Shown in pieces: positions 35,536-46,964 of a DNA stretch of 64,000 bases. The stretch is from the NCBI GenBank assembly GCA_025890175.1, contig JANPYM010000005.1, positions 841,085 to 905,084 on the forward strand. Reading direction: 5' to 3'. The first letter of the stretch is position 1. Each line of letters starts with the position of its first letter. This DNA comes from Ciborinia camelliae. Taxonomy: Eukaryota; Ascomycota; Leotiomycetes; Helotiales; Sclerotiniaceae. The notes beneath the pieces are model-generated. The model searched no databases, had not been told where the DNA came from, and saw nothing but the letters and a program-made list of their open reading frames with translations. Made by a program: the position numbers and the translations under genes.

Positions 35536-36579
35536 ATGGTTTATACATCATGCGGAGACTATATGATAGCCAAACTCATTGCAGACCCGTGTTTCAAACC
35601 GGCATACACGAAAGAGAACGCCACGCAAATATATCAGATTTGTTATAGGAAATACAGCAGAGGATACGTCAGAGCCAGCACGGAAAGAATGTTTTACCGC
35701 GCTGATCAATGTTTTTGGCAACAATTCTGTAAGTGGTGTGGGATGTTTGGATGGGATAAGGTGAATTCTGACATACATTTAGGGCCAACAGAAGAATTTC
35801 CAGGAGAGAAAACCTGGATGATGCGAGAGAATAAGGAGGATATAGCTGTGGATAAAGATGAAGCTATTGCAGCGCAGATACGGCAGGAAGTAAATCAAGA
35901 AGATGCTAGAAATCGACAGAACGAGATGAGAGAATCATCAGGGCCACAGCCCTTTTCCAATTTAGATGATATTCTAGAGGTCACTGATCCCAGAGAGTGG
36001 TCGCCATCAAATCAGAATATTGCGAATAGAAACAAACCGAAAACTACAAGAAAGACGCAAGCTATAGATTGGGGCATTGTTACGATACAGCGAAGGAAAG
36101 AGTATCGGAGACAACTGAAACGTGGGTTCTCGAAGAAGAAGAAGAAGAAGAAGAAGACAGCAGTAGAAGAAACAGCACGACTTTTGGCCAAAAGCCCCTC
36201 AGCAACCTCCACGTCAACAGAACAAACACAAATACTTCAAAGGGGGGAGCTAGATAGAGCTCAACCGTGGTACTCAACCACGCATTCACAGAAAGCTTCC
36301 TCAACCTCATATTTTGCCGCGAAAAATACATACAGAGAATCACAACACTCATCTGAAGCGGTACAACATCCGCGCGCTCCTCCGAGCCAACTTCAAACAT
36401 TAGATGAGATGATTGAAGAAGAAAGGGAGATTGCAAGGAAATTTGGCATTTCGCATGGATCCTTCTTGGATCGCGAGGAGGGCATAAGTATGCATCAGAG
36501 CAGAGATGGGTTAGGGGAGGTTGGAAGTGAGATCACACGGGCAGCAAATGGAAAGAATCCTTTTTGCGTGGTGCTATAG
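35536..36579 (+). CDS. Unknown protein with C-terminal CaaX box
   Basis: Single exon, 347 residues from the ATG at 35536 (the open frame extends two codons upstream but without ATG). Residues 1-90 form a compact conserved-looking part (CGDYMIAKLIAD, FYRADQCFWQQFCKWCG, LGPTEEFPGEKTW) shared with the upstream paralogue. The middle is hydrophilic and Ser/Glu-rich and contains eight lysines in a row at about residue 204, coded by an AAG run. The protein ends NPFCVVL: Cys-Val-Val-Leu is a classical CaaX box with Leu, which in other proteins directs geranylgeranylation and membrane attachment. A short amphipathic stretch (MIEEEREIARKF) precedes it. No catalytic motif was recognised. Single-copy truth versus recent duplicate of 34540-35153 cannot be decided by eye. 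Confidence 0.7.
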   Translation: MVYTSCGDYMIAKLIADPCFKPAYTKENATQIYQICYRKYSRGYVRASTERMFYRADQCFWQQFCKWCGMFGWDKVNSDIHLGPTEEFPGEKTWMMRENKEDIAVDKDEAIAAQIRQEVNQEDARNRQNEMRESSGPQPFSNLDDILEVTDPREWSPSNQNIANRNKPKTTRKTQAIDWGIVTIQRRKEYRRQLKRGFSKKKKKKKKTAVEETARLLAKSPSATSTSTEQTQILQRGELDRAQPWYSTTHSQKASSTSYFAAKNTYRESQHSSEAVQHPRAPPSQLQTLDEMIEEEREIARKFGISHGSFLDREEGISMHQSRDGLGEVGSEITRAANGKNPFCVVL

Positions 36580-37391
36580 CCCCCTTCTTATACCACGAAA
36601 CGAAACTGTGCTTCGTTCGGTATTTGAGGAGTTCTTCGGGGTGCGTGGTTCCTTTTTGAGGTGCAGTATGAATGAAGCTGGTCGGGAACTCGGGATGATG
36701 ATATGGCACTATTCCCATCTTCTCAGGCCATGGGTTCGTCTCGGCCTGCTTAGCTTAGCTGAGTGATACTCCTACCCCAGTATCGTATCATTCGGAATGA
36801 TACTCGTTCCTTGGTACGCAAATATTCGTTGCGCATTAGCAGTTGGGTGAATCGTAGCAGCATCATGAGCTATTGCCGCAGTGGTTTTTGTAGCGAAGTA
36901 GAAGGAAGTTATTGAATAGGGGCAAAGTGCACGATATTTCTTTCTCTGTCGGGTCTAGAAACTTTCACTCCTTTGCGTGGGGTGAAGATTGAGATTAGTG
37001 AAGGTTCGGGTTGTACAGAGCTAAAATCTAGCTTATGTCTTACTTTAGTACCCTCTCCATTCCACCCTCAACCTCAACCTCAACTTCAACCTCTTTCTCA
37101 ATGATATTATCATACCGATTGATACCCACCGAGCTTCGACAACAGGAACCTGTGAAAGGTACCCAGTAGGTTACTGTACTATCATGAAGTATTCATAATT
37201 ACAATAGATCTCACGATAACTCAGTTCTCAATCAGGTAAGACACCGTTAACTCTTTTTACATGTGTACTCACTCTCGACAGACAACACGCCTCGAGAAAG
37301 TTTATTTGCAATTTGTGTTGAATGATTCCGTCACGTTTTAAAACACAGAGTAGTATTGCAAAAACATTGTTATATTCAACTTCATATCGTT
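36580..37391. other. Intergenic region, no gene seen
   Basis: Between two convergent genes. Contains CCTCAAC repeats near 37062-37092. No coding signal noted. Confidence 0.5.
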
Positions 37392-38184
37392 TTATGAGTT
37401 CATACCTCCCTCTCCCCCTCCACTAGTGGATCCAAAATCCTGATTTGAAGGCCTTGTAACCCTCAAGATAACTTGAGTTTGTGGAGTTTGTGGAGCTTGC
37501 TCGCCATCACTCCCATCTGCATTCCAAAACTCCCCTTCTATCTCCCGATGCTCATCTTCTAACTCCCGAAGCTTCAGTCTCAATGGCCAAACCTTCCCTT
37601 CGAACTACTTAATCTTCTCGCTTAAGTTGACCATATAACTTGTCCCTAACTCTTTCAACTTCTGGAAGCTAACTTTACTAATGATCTTCTCCTCAAACCA
37701 TGTCTCCAAGGTCCTCGTCTGAAAATCGATATAGTATGAGTATTTCGAAACTTCATACACGAGGGATTTTTCCTCCACTACATGCTTAAGATTGCCCTTC
37801 AAGATCGCCGATAGTGTCGGGGCCCCTTGTACCGCTCGTAGAACCCAGTACCATTTGATTTTTAATTCGGGCCCTATTGTTCGGGCGTAGCCTAGCTCAC
37901 GATATTTCTTTTGAAGATCCTCGGGAGCGTCGGTCTTGTTATCGACCCACTAGGTATCTGTCAGCTAAACCCCATCATGATATATGAGTTTGAACTTGGC
38001 CAATCATTTCACGCACTTCGATGTCCTGAAGACGTTTGTTCATGGTATCATATTCCTGGGTTTCTAATGAGAGAATGAAGTTGACGATTTCTTGCCCAAG
38101 ATGTGGAGGATCTGAGTCGGCAAAAATCCAGGTTGCTCGACGTTGTGTTCCAACGATAAAACCAAGAAATCCAGAGGTAAGCAT
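37392..38184 (-). CDS. Small conserved-looking fungal protein with in-frame stop near its end
   Basis: Predicted exons 38184-38017 and 37949-37605, joined by a 67-bp intron (donor GTGCGT, GCTGAC branch, CTAG acceptor) in phase 0; 170 residues from the first ATG. Sequence blocks are SGFLGFIVGTQRRATWIFAD, LGQEIVNFILSLETQEYDTM and a joined block LQDIEWVDNKTDAPEDLQKK, followed by IKWYWVLRAVQG and a Lys/Glu-rich end. The pattern G-F-I/V at the start and a WY.L at two-thirds recalls a small family of unknown function found in fungi and bacteria; this resemblance is from memory and weak. After the TAG at 37605-37607 the same frame stays open for 71 more codons (FEGKVWPLRLKLRELED and an Asp/Ser/Gly-rich end at 37392), so the stop may be a recent nonsense mutation. 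If so, the original protein had about 242 residues. Confidence 0.55.
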
Positions 38185-38240
38185 TCTGATGGAAATATTT
38201 GACAAGGTTGCGATATTTGGAGAGTGTGTTGTATTTGAAG

Positions 38241-38384
38241 GATTTGGAGAGTGATTTGGAGAGTGATTTGGAGAGTGATTTGGAGAGTGATTTGGAGAGT
38301 GATTTGGAGAGTGATTTGGAGAGTGATTTGGAGAGTGATTTGGAGAGTGATTTGGAGAGTGATTTGGAGAGTGATTTGGAGAGC
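38241..38384. repeat. 12-bp GATTTGGAGAGT minisatellite, 12 copies
   Basis: Eleven perfect units and one variant, followed by degenerate copies to about 38405. It lies 57 bp upstream of the ATG of the small minus-strand gene and opens artificial frames (Leu-Glu-Ser-Asp; Ser-Leu-Ser-Lys). Confidence 0.97.
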
Positions 38385-38550
38385 GGTTTTGGAGAGTGGT
38401 TTTGGGGAAGTGCTCTGGGATTACAATTTGTCAGCGCGTGATTCATTTTTCAAAAGGCACAAGATATGTTGCCGAATACCTATACAACAGTCATCACATT
38501 TTCATGCAGGCCGCTATTCACTGCCATTACATCTAACCATGACAATGACA

Positions 38551-39711
38551 TCAATCCACCATGCAAATAATTTTTCCCTTCGACTGGTTACTTTCCATCA
38601 ATGTATGCGCCTCCTTAATATCTTTCCAGGAGAAAACCCTCTCAATAGGAACCTGAAAAGTCCCATCAGCGAATTTCTGCAGCGCGGTTTCGGCCAACAC
38701 ATCTCTCAATTTGCCTTGGTAGTCCAAAGGTCTACTTCTCAATCTGCTGCCCTCCCATCGCAAACGTTTATTCTCGAGAGGACCGATATCCAAGCCATCA
38801 AGTTTGTATCCACTAAGACTGGCCAGCTGAACAATCCTTCCATCCATAGCTGCGGCTTCAAAATTGCCTTGAGCATAATTCTTGCCAATGAAGTCAACAA
38901 TTACATCTGCCCCATGACCTTCCGTCGCATCTAGGACCCCCTGAACCCAATTTTCAGTATGGTAGTTAAAGCCGTGCGTGGCCCCCAAGTCTTTGCAAAA
39001 CGCGATCTTTTCATCAGAACCCGCAGTTACGAGTATTTTGTTGGCTCCAGCAGCTTTTGATAATTGGATACCCGCGATGGACACAGCGGACGCCCCGGCG
39101 TGCCACAGGATATTATCTCCTGGTTTGAAACATCCAACGAGATATAAAGCTTGTGTTGCCGTTATCCATGTCTAAATATTATCTTGAGTACTCGATCGCA
39201 TAGACACGACGATAGACACATACCTCTGGGATCCCAGCAGCTACAGACCATGACATCTGAGCTGGTTTATGAATGAGCATCTTCGTCGACGATGCCAGAT
39301 ATTCTGCATAAGCTCCTTTTTGGCCATCAGCATCGAAAAACCCCACACCGATGATGCATCAATCATACCTCCGTACGCGAGTCCAAAAACCTCATCACCA
39401 ATCTTAAAATCCCCTACATCACCACCTCCAAGTTCCTCAATAACCCCAGAGAATTCCACACCGAGAATCTTTCCTGCTTGTGGGGGCACATTATATTTCC
39501 CCTCCCGTTGCATCAAATCCATTCGATTGAGGCCAAACGAATGGATTTTTACCAGGGCCTGCGATGTGGAAGGTCTGGGTTTGGGAACCTCGTTGTTTAG
39601 GAAGAGGCTGGAGATCGGTCCGCTCCCATTTTCGATATCTGTAGGTCATATTAATTTATGTTATGGTCAAGTAGAGTAACCTTTCGTATTCTCACCAATT
39701 GCACGCATCAT
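38551..39711 (-). CDS. Zinc-independent quinone oxidoreductase (MDR superfamily, TP53I3/PIG3-like)
   Basis: Predicted exons 39711-39696, 39638-39369, 39315-39224 and 39171-38551; 332 residues. The first exon has only 16 nt (MMRAI). The N-terminal GroES-like domain has FGLNRMDLMQREGKY, ILGVEFSGVIEELG and GDEVFGLAYGG, and the splice then yields AYAEYLASSTKMLIHKP. The nucleotide-binding domain has LWHAGASAVSIAGIQLSKA followed by ILVTAGSDEKIAFCKDLGA, typical for NADPH binding, then GADVIVDFIGKNY and GRIVQLASLSG. The Cys/His zinc ligands of alcohol dehydrogenases are absent. Such enzymes reduce quinones or other electrophiles with NADPH; the substrate here is unknown. All four exons join in frame with standard signals, including a 53-bp intron whose acceptor is AAAAAG. 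Confidence 0.88.
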
Positions 39712-40241
39712 CTCTCCTGATATTTCGTTTTGCTCAAGAAGATTTGTAGCAGATTCTCACTACTCCCTAAGAGCACAATGGGAGTGTTTTATAAGAATCT
39801 CTGATAAGGAAAACCAGCTCAATCCCGCTGCATGCATTATGCATTTAATTGTTGTGGGACAGCCAAAACAACAACATCGACTTATACATGAGCCAAAAAG
39901 ACCCCTGATTGGTGTCTAATACTTTGTTCAAGCGCAATATAGAGATATCTAGATGCAGGTCGCTTTGTCATCCATATGTATGTCCCCGCACTTTTCCGAA
40001 TTTGGAAATTGTGACCTCCACTAGGAATGAAGAGTCGGCCACATGGATGTTGAAAGGTTAACAGTGGAGGCGACGCTAAATCAGCGCAATCCTACCCAAT
40101 TTCAAGAAATCACCAGTGGTACCATGGCCTATAAAGCGAGAGAGAGCAGGCGAATAGCTGAATAATCTATTCGTAATATTCAAAATCTATATGCCTTGAA
40201 ACGTTTAAATTGCAGGACTTTCTGAATACGTAAAGGACTTT
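39712..40241. other. Intergenic region
   Basis: Upstream region of the oxidoreductase (-). No gene or strong repeat seen. Confidence 0.5.
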
Positions 40242-40513
40242 CTAAATACGCAACTGTGGAAAGACAGTGGAATCCGGAAAGGTCAGCCAAATGAAGAAAG
40301 CACCCCAAATAACCATCATGGGCTCCAAATAACCTAACGCATTCTTCGTCTGCCAGAAACTAGATGGAACGAAATAGAAAATCTGCCACCCAACACAGGC
40401 TTGCAGCAAAGCAACCAAACAAGGGTATAGAACTCCTCCAAAATGCAAATGCAATCATCAATTTCATACCCCTTCGTTGTGTCCAAGTCTCGATGGCCGC
40501 ATCTAAATGCGCC
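40242..40513 (-). other. Possible relic of a small membrane protein
   Basis: Directly downstream of the bestrophin gene, one minus-strand frame at 40454-40242 gives a hydrophobic, natural-looking peptide (VGWQIFYFVPSSFW, MMVIWGAFFIWLTFPD), and a different frame at 40509-40460 gives VEAHLDAAIETWTQRRG. A 34-bp gap with GT..AG ends would join them in frame, but that is too short for a normal intron. There is no ATG at the start. It may be a gene remnant or part of an alternative 3' exon of the neighbour. Confidence 0.25.
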
Positions 40514-41949
40514 TCAACCTAAAGTACCATATTCCGCTCTTGATGTAAATGGTGCACTCAAGCCGGGCGTGAAAAGTCCTTTCCCATTCAGTCCCTGAGT
40601 TTTCCATGCTTCCAACATTACCTCAATCTCCCTTCTGGCATCGTCCACGATGTCATCCATATTGATATCGATTTTGTCCCTTCCAAAGGGATCTTCATGC
40701 CATTGAGCAATTCCTTCGATGCCATAGAGGGCGAAGGCTACAAATGCGACGAGGGGGACTGTCCACCAGCCAATCTCAGCAGCCATGGCAAATGGTAAAA
40801 TGCAACAGAAGAGGGCGAGCGTTTGCTTGGAGTGGATGAGGTGTGCAACAGGGGTAGGTGCGAGTCGGATTACTTCCATGTTACCGTAAGCTGCGATAAA
40901 TTGATTGAGTTCGGAGAGCATTTGGGAGGAGGAAGAGTTGTTAAACCAGGCTCTGGGCGTGAAAAGCTTGTTAGATGCATTCCCAAAAAGCAAGATTTAG
41001 AATGGTCGTGACTTACAAATTGCAACCAATGTTGATAAATTTCTCGACATAAGTAGCCAACTGCAGCGTCAATCCCAACCCCATATGTTCATGGCCCTTA
41101 AACCCCTGTGGCAAAAGCTCCTTATATTCTTCTGGCCAAGCAATCTGCCCTTCTTCGCCCAAGAATGTTCCAGCACTAAGCTCTACACCCCAATCGGCTC
41201 GCAGATGGTTCTTGACGGTATAGAGCATAGATATCATAATCTTTACTGTTTCAATCGTTTTTTCTTCAAGTGCTTTGGATAGTGGCTGCTGATTTTCATC
41301 TGCTGCACCATCACCAAATTTATATGCCGAGCTGTCCCTACTGCCTTCATTCCATGTAGACGATGAATCGTATTGATGGTCTGGTGGAGCCGGGGCTGGA
41401 ACAAGGACAAGTAGGTGTCGCGTGAGACATCTAATCGAAGTCGTGAGGGTACTGAAATGACACCGACCCGTCCAAAAACGATTGTATGCTGTTTGATTGC
41501 GGAAAACGAGTTCTAAACCCACGACAATGGATAGTGAGGGAACCTTAGTCCTATCAACCCCCACTTTCTAATCACAAGCGGTGGAGAGTACTTACGATAC
41601 TGGTTGGAAGAGTAACATCACTGCTAATGTGCTGGTTCAAATATACGACGACAGCAGCGATAGCAGAAAGAATAGCAATGGGCCAGAGAACCTCTGCAAA
41701 GAAAATTGGTTAGTCGCGTCTCCTCTTCTCCAAAGTGTGTGACGTCGTACCGGAGTGGATAGAACCCTTCCAAAATCTCAAAACTAGAGGCCATCTTATC
41801 TCATTGTCAGCTCCTGGCTAGTTTTCAACCCAATGTATTATTTTTTACCTTCGCTCCTTTCTTCTTGAAGAACTCGCCAGTAACCATGACATTTGACGGT
41901 TTCGTTTCGAATCTCCACCGAAGTTCAGAAATAACGGCGTTCTCGACAT
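40514..41949 (-). CDS. Bestrophin-family anion channel (RFP-TM/UPF0187)
   Basis: Predicted exons 41949-41849, 41794-41751, 41693-41596, 41543-41017 and 40952-40514; 402 residues. The frame through the small exons was fixed by the family pattern: RRWPLVLRFWKGSIHSEVLW followed by PIAILSAIAAVVVYL, then LSIVVGLELVFRNQTAYNRF, where the RNQTAYNRFWTGR element is the signature of fungal and bacterial bestrophins. The second half has further hydrophobic helices (LALFCCILPFAMAAEIGWWT, VPLVAFVAFALYGIEGIA) and the acidic EDPFGRDKIDINMDD typical of the C-terminal cap. Family role: chloride or other anion conductance in a membrane, often vacuolar or plasma membrane in fungi; the exact location is not shown here. 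Length is within the usual range. Confidence 0.83.
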
Positions 41950-42469
41950 GTTGATTGTATTGACTGAATGTGCTTGTAAGTTTGCAGATTCAACCTCGCA
42001 GATCGATTGCAGAAGAGAGGAAGCTCTGCGGTCATGAAGGTTAAATATTCATTCACTTGGATGAGAATTGCTGAAACGCATACTGTAGTAATAAATAACA
42101 TGGGGGAGTGGACCTTTGATATCCAACACAGGGGTATGATCCTAGCAAATCGATGATAACGGCGACTGGCGGCTAAGGTGACCCATATCTGGGAAAAAAT
42201 TGAAAAGCTCTGACCGTTTGGACCATGAATATTGAATTTGACGTTGAACTGGATTTTGTAAATATGCTTCGAGTATTTATCGATTTATCGAAGAAATTAT
42301 TTGTTCATGAGGTGAGAAGAACTAGAAATACAACATAGGTTTTGTGGCCTAAAACCTTCTGAATTTTGCGCCCCCCTCAAAAGCCACTCACTCACTTGAT
42401 GTACAATGCTATCATATCTCCATCCATTTAGACTTATTCCTTTGTATCGTATCATCGCAAATTCATTCA
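41950..42469. other. Intergenic region between bestrophin and TOM22
   Basis: Holds the promoter of the bestrophin gene and the 3' end of TOM22. No gene seen. Confidence 0.5.
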
Positions 42470-43043
42470 TTACAATGCTGGCTTTCCTTGTTGTGCGCCG
42501 AGCTGTGCGTTCAACTGTCCTGCTGTGTCTGTGCCCGAGGAAAGTAGCTATTGCAGAAGATGTTAGCATGAAATATCCCAATCTAGATATGCTTGGGGCA
42601 ACGCACCTCTCCGCCCATCTCCCTCATCTTCATCTCCTTCTCCATTTCAACTACCTGCTGCTCCTCAACAAATGCCAATGCCCATGGAACTCCCAACATC
42701 AAAGCACTTGTGCTCACAACCCATAAAGTCTTGCCTCCAAACATTAAACCATATTTAATCCAGCTTGTGGTTGTATCCACCTTGCTAGAAATAAATGATC
42801 GAGTTGACGCTGGTACTATATCCTTCAGGGCACTTATGCGGTCCGCGAAGGTCTCCTCATCTGCGACATTGTCCTCTTCGTCGGAAGAGATCTCGGAATC
42901 TTTATTCGACGTATATTAGCTAACTGTAAGGGAACTCGCAGTTAATGGTAAGGCTAACCAGTATCAGTGTAGTAATCATCCTCAGATGGACCAGCTTGCT
43001 TTTGCTCGAAGGACTCATCCTCAACTTCTGTTAATTCAACCAT
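42470..43043 (-). CDS. tom22: TOM22, mitochondrial import receptor subunit
   Basis: Predicted exons 43043-42959, 42899-42607 and 42547-42470; 151 residues. It is a component of the outer-membrane translocase: a cytosolic receptor domain that passes precursors from TOM20/TOM70 to the TOM40 channel. The sequence shows the acidic N-terminal domain (TEVEDESFEQ, DTDSEISSDEED), the conserved stretch ERISALKD-like (DRISALKDIVP), the single tail helix at about residues 86-105 (TLWVVSTSALMLGVPWALAF) and the short intermembrane-space tail (EEQQVVEMEKEMK, ending GQLNAQLGAQQGKPAL). Length and layout match fungal TOM22. Introns are phase 1 and 0 with normal splice sites. Confidence 0.94.
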
Positions 43044-43526
43044 CGTTGCGAGATTTGAGGATTTATATTCGGAGAAAGAAGGAGGTCAATGTTGTGTGAA
43101 TTGTGGTATACCGGTTTTGATTCAATTTGCTGATGATTTATTATACCTTTGTCTTCTAGCCAGGCGGGACAGTTGATTTTTTGGTGCCGTCACGCTAGGA
43201 TCACGCTAACGGCAAGGCTGGTCAACTACGTCAGGCTGCCGAGCCGCGAACCCCTTTGATGCTCTGAATAACAACCATAATGGCATAATTTTTATTCTTT
43301 GTACGTGATTGAAATTTGGAGTTTCTGAGAGTTCTAGTCTTCTGTTTCAATTTCTCTGGTTGTTAATTACGGCCATTCGTTATATTTCCTTTGTGCTACT
43401 CATGCGCAAGCAAATCTTCGCAGCAATACCTATTTCGAAGTCTCATATCCAACGCGAAGTGCACCCTAAGGTCATTGGCAGCAATCATATCATCAATATA
43501 TTTACACCCACGAAACTGCGACCATC
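43044..43526. other. Divergent promoter region of TOM22 and SAP-like gene
   Basis: About 480 bp between two divergent starts. No repeat or extra gene seen. Confidence 0.5.
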
Positions 43527-45424
43527 ATGCCCGACTTGCATCCAATTGTCATCGACCCGTTGGAGTACAAATTTAAGTGTGTCATCTACACATGCAGCGG
43601 AAAAGGCCTGTGTAAAGATGGCTACTATTACGATCCCCACGCCACAAAACTGCTACCCCCAAAAGATCACAAGTCAGGCAATAAAAATGATATTGAAAGA
43701 AAGCCGGTAGGATGGTGGAAAGCTCAATGCGCCTTTAGAGGATTAAGTCAGTCTGGATCTATCGCCGATTTGCAGTCGAGGTTGAGGGAAGCAAAGAAGA
43801 AAATCATGCCGGAGCTTAAGACCGCAGAATCCAAATTGAACAAGGACTTCGAGAAACAAAATGCAATTGCGAGGGATGGCAGCTGGAAAGAATTAAAAAC
43901 AGCGGAGGAGAAGGCCGAAGCCAATCCACAGAAATATCTCAGCGAAGCATTTCCAAGCGCTAGCACGGGACGGCCAGCAAACCTGGATATTGTCATTGTC
44001 AAAACTAACCACCGAGCCGCCTTAGCCGACGCTGCAGATAAAATGGGATTGTGCTCAGTGTCAGTAGATGCCCCTTGGGTAGACAACATACGACCTTCTC
44101 CAGATCGTTGGATCGTGGTAGGGAGAAGTAGAGATGCCGTTTGGAATCAAATGCGTGAGATTGAGCAGGCAACAGCTCGGTCTAGGGATAGTATAACAAA
44201 GAGCAAAGAGATTTCAACGCCAAAATCTAGTGTATCTAAAACGGCAGTACCACCGAAGTTATCTGAATCTGTAAGTTTATGGTGCCTTCTGATTAAGCCG
44301 AGGTTGGACATTGGGCAAGTACAGTTGAAAGAGCTTCCGTAGATATCCTGTGGTTCTTATTTGCATCAGTGTGCGAAAATGAAGAAGGGGCCTTTATTTT
44401 GGACTGGAATAGCTTAGCCTCCAATCCTTACTGTGTTTCAATCCTTCTATTTTAAGCTAGCCTTGTATATGGTCTTCTTTGACTTCCAAAATATGTCATA
44501 CCTTTGCCCAATACATTTCACGTCTCAGTTTATTATCATAAACATAGGACTAAGCCTTTCCATTTTAGAAACCTCCTGGGGGTCGAACGAAACAGACGGC
44601 CAGAAAATCCGCACCGAGTACAGGCACCCATGACGATTTGTTTGCAGATGATGATGATGATGGAGATGAAGATAATTCTGAACAGCCCGCTGCGAAAAGG
44701 GCACGAATATCGGCCAGCGGTTCCAGACCCATTTCATATGCTACAGACACAGCAGTCCCATGGGATGTTAGAGGTTCTTATGTTATCGAATGTCCGGAAA
44801 TTGAAGATGAGTGGGGAGAGAAAGACTCGGATCTTACCCTTGACATTTATATCGAGAGAAAAAGAGGAAGACAACAAATGTTTGCCATGTTCAATTTTAT
44901 AGTTGTGGAGGTATCGTCTGATCCTATACTTATATCCGACATTCACGAACTAATTTATTGATTAGGGAATTATGCGCTTTGAGGCCCCCGTTCCAGTACC
45001 AAGGCCGCAAAGTGAACGTGTAAAAAGAAAACGGGAAGATTCTTATCTGGATGAAGATGGAGACGTTTTAATGAACGACATTTCTCAATATGATGCGAAT
45101 AATTACAGAGAAGGTGCATTCTTCCTTGGAGCCAACGAAAAGCCTACAGCTCGGCGACCTACCTGGAGATATCGTTGGAGAGGGGAGGAGACTGGTGAAG
45201 GAGAAATTCAACTTGGCTCTGATAGAAGGTTGGAGAGCATCACTTTTAGCAAAAGCGGTATGGAGCTTTCTGGTACGTTCAAGTGTGATTTTGCGGGGAA
45301 ATGTAATTTCACGGGACTCAAGGTAACATCACGTCCGCGGAATTCACAGATTGACCCCGAGGCTGAATGGGTGAGCCGCAGTGAAGCTGCTTATGAGTAT
45401 GCAAGAGAAGCAAGGTGGAGATGA
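43527..45424 (+). CDS. SAP-like domain protein, probably nuclear
   Basis: Predicted exons 43527-44270, 44569-44910 and 44966-45424; 514 residues. Start is the ATG giving MPDLHPIVIDPLEYKF. Around residues 61-90 the sequence GWWKAQCAFRGLSQSGSIAD followed by LQSRLREA fits a SAP-type helix-loop-helix, which binds AT-rich DNA in other proteins. A charged helical stretch follows (KTAESKLNKDFEKQ), then a basic linker and an acidic patch (DDDDDGDEDN) next to a nuclear-signal-like AAKRARIS. The C-terminal 150 residues carry paired blocks (TWRYRWRGEETGEGEIQL, GTFKCDFAGKCNFTGLKV) that look like a beta-rich fungal domain of unknown function. The 298-bp first intron is long for this window, but both sites are standard and the frame is kept. 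DNA or chromatin contact is inference. Confidence 0.72.
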
Positions 45425-46964
45425 TGGTGGTTATCAAATAACCGTACCGCCCAATTCTTCTATGTAAGATATGGCTACACTAGCATAACGGAAATATCAT
45501 GATTTATATCAAAACTTGTAGAATTACTGCGGTCTTCCAATATTTGAGATCTTTGTGCATAGCATCCGGTCACTGTATCATACATTATTCTTCGGCTGAT
45601 TTATTAGATCGGGTTTGGCATAATATCACGAAAAGGGGGTCCCGCGACTCCCGCTGCTCCCAACATCACATCGCACGTAGCACGAGCATTTTAGGTTTTT
45701 ATTAACATCCCACCATTGAAGTTATCACGTCGTAAGCTTAGTGGATAAGACTCATAAGAGTCTCTTTCTAATAAGTTTCTATATCCTAGATGTTCGATCT
45801 CGTAATCATCCCGGACAACTGCCAAAATGATGTTATTTAAAAGTTACAGATAGAGAGAGGTGGATCAATCAAGAAATGAAACAATTAGCAGGATGTAGAT
45901 CATTAACTTTCTCTGAGTCTCCCGACTCCCGAGCTCATGAATTGACGTTGCATTGCTGTACCTATTATTGGAATCTGGATAATTGAATATTCAATATTCA
46001 ATATGCACCTAGGTAGGATAAGTCGATTTTGGTGCTTTTACTTTGTATCCAAGGTTGCTGTAGATACCATTCATCATTGTATGTAGTCAGAGTTAGGTTG
46101 GGTAGTGAGGTGAAAAAAAAAAGGTATAGTAGGTAAGAAACGTACGTAGTCGGTAGGTAGCTTTGCAGCGTGTTCGTATTCATTGAATGGTATTGAAAAC
46201 TTCATGGAAATCGGGTCCAATAATTGGTCAGTTTGCTTCATCTACTGTATCCATCTGTGCGGGAGGAAGAGGAGCATCTTCCGATGAATAGGTACTGTTA
46301 CAAGTTACACTTTCAGTCGTACGATTCTTTCCCCAGAGAATATCTTGGTACTTAACGAAAAAGGCGGGGAGAAAGAAAGTTCATCAGTTCATCTGTAACT
46401 TTGAATCTTTCTGAAGCTGTGCAGCATCAACAGCATCAATATTGAGACGTCGAGACGAGATACGAGATACGAGAGACGAGATACCTTAACCTTACTGTAC
46501 TGTACTGTACTTCAGGAATCAGAAGCTGGACGGTGTTGTTTGTTACCTAAAAAGGAACTTTCAAACCAGTGCCCAACATTGAAAGATCTTCAATTCCCGG
46601 CTAGAAGAATTTAGCATTTAAGCGTAAGCGCGACCTGACCTCAAATTGTCACATTCTGGAAGCTTTCAATAATTTCCGATAAGCACTCTACTTGCTTCAG
46701 TCCATTACGCCAAACAGCGGCCTCATACTTTCTTTTGATTTCCTTGCTTTCCAATTTTTGGGATCTTCCTGGAATCTGCCATCCATCGGGCATATCTGAG
46801 CTTCCAATTGCATTCATTCTGCGGGCTTTGCAGGTGAGCTGCGTTGCGTTATATCATGTACAGATACAATTACCCCTGAATCGAATGTTTAGACTGGAAG
46901 ACAAGACTGGTAGAATTACTTGATCCACCACCAATTTCGAGGAGGATCGCAACTTGGCAAGGAG
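45425..46964. other. Spacer upstream of the ADF-H gene
   Basis: About 1.5 kb with CCTAGGTAGG near 46005, ACGAGATACGAGAG repeats near 46452-46485 and CTGTACTGTACTGTACT near 46497-46511. No gene recognised. Confidence 0.55.
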
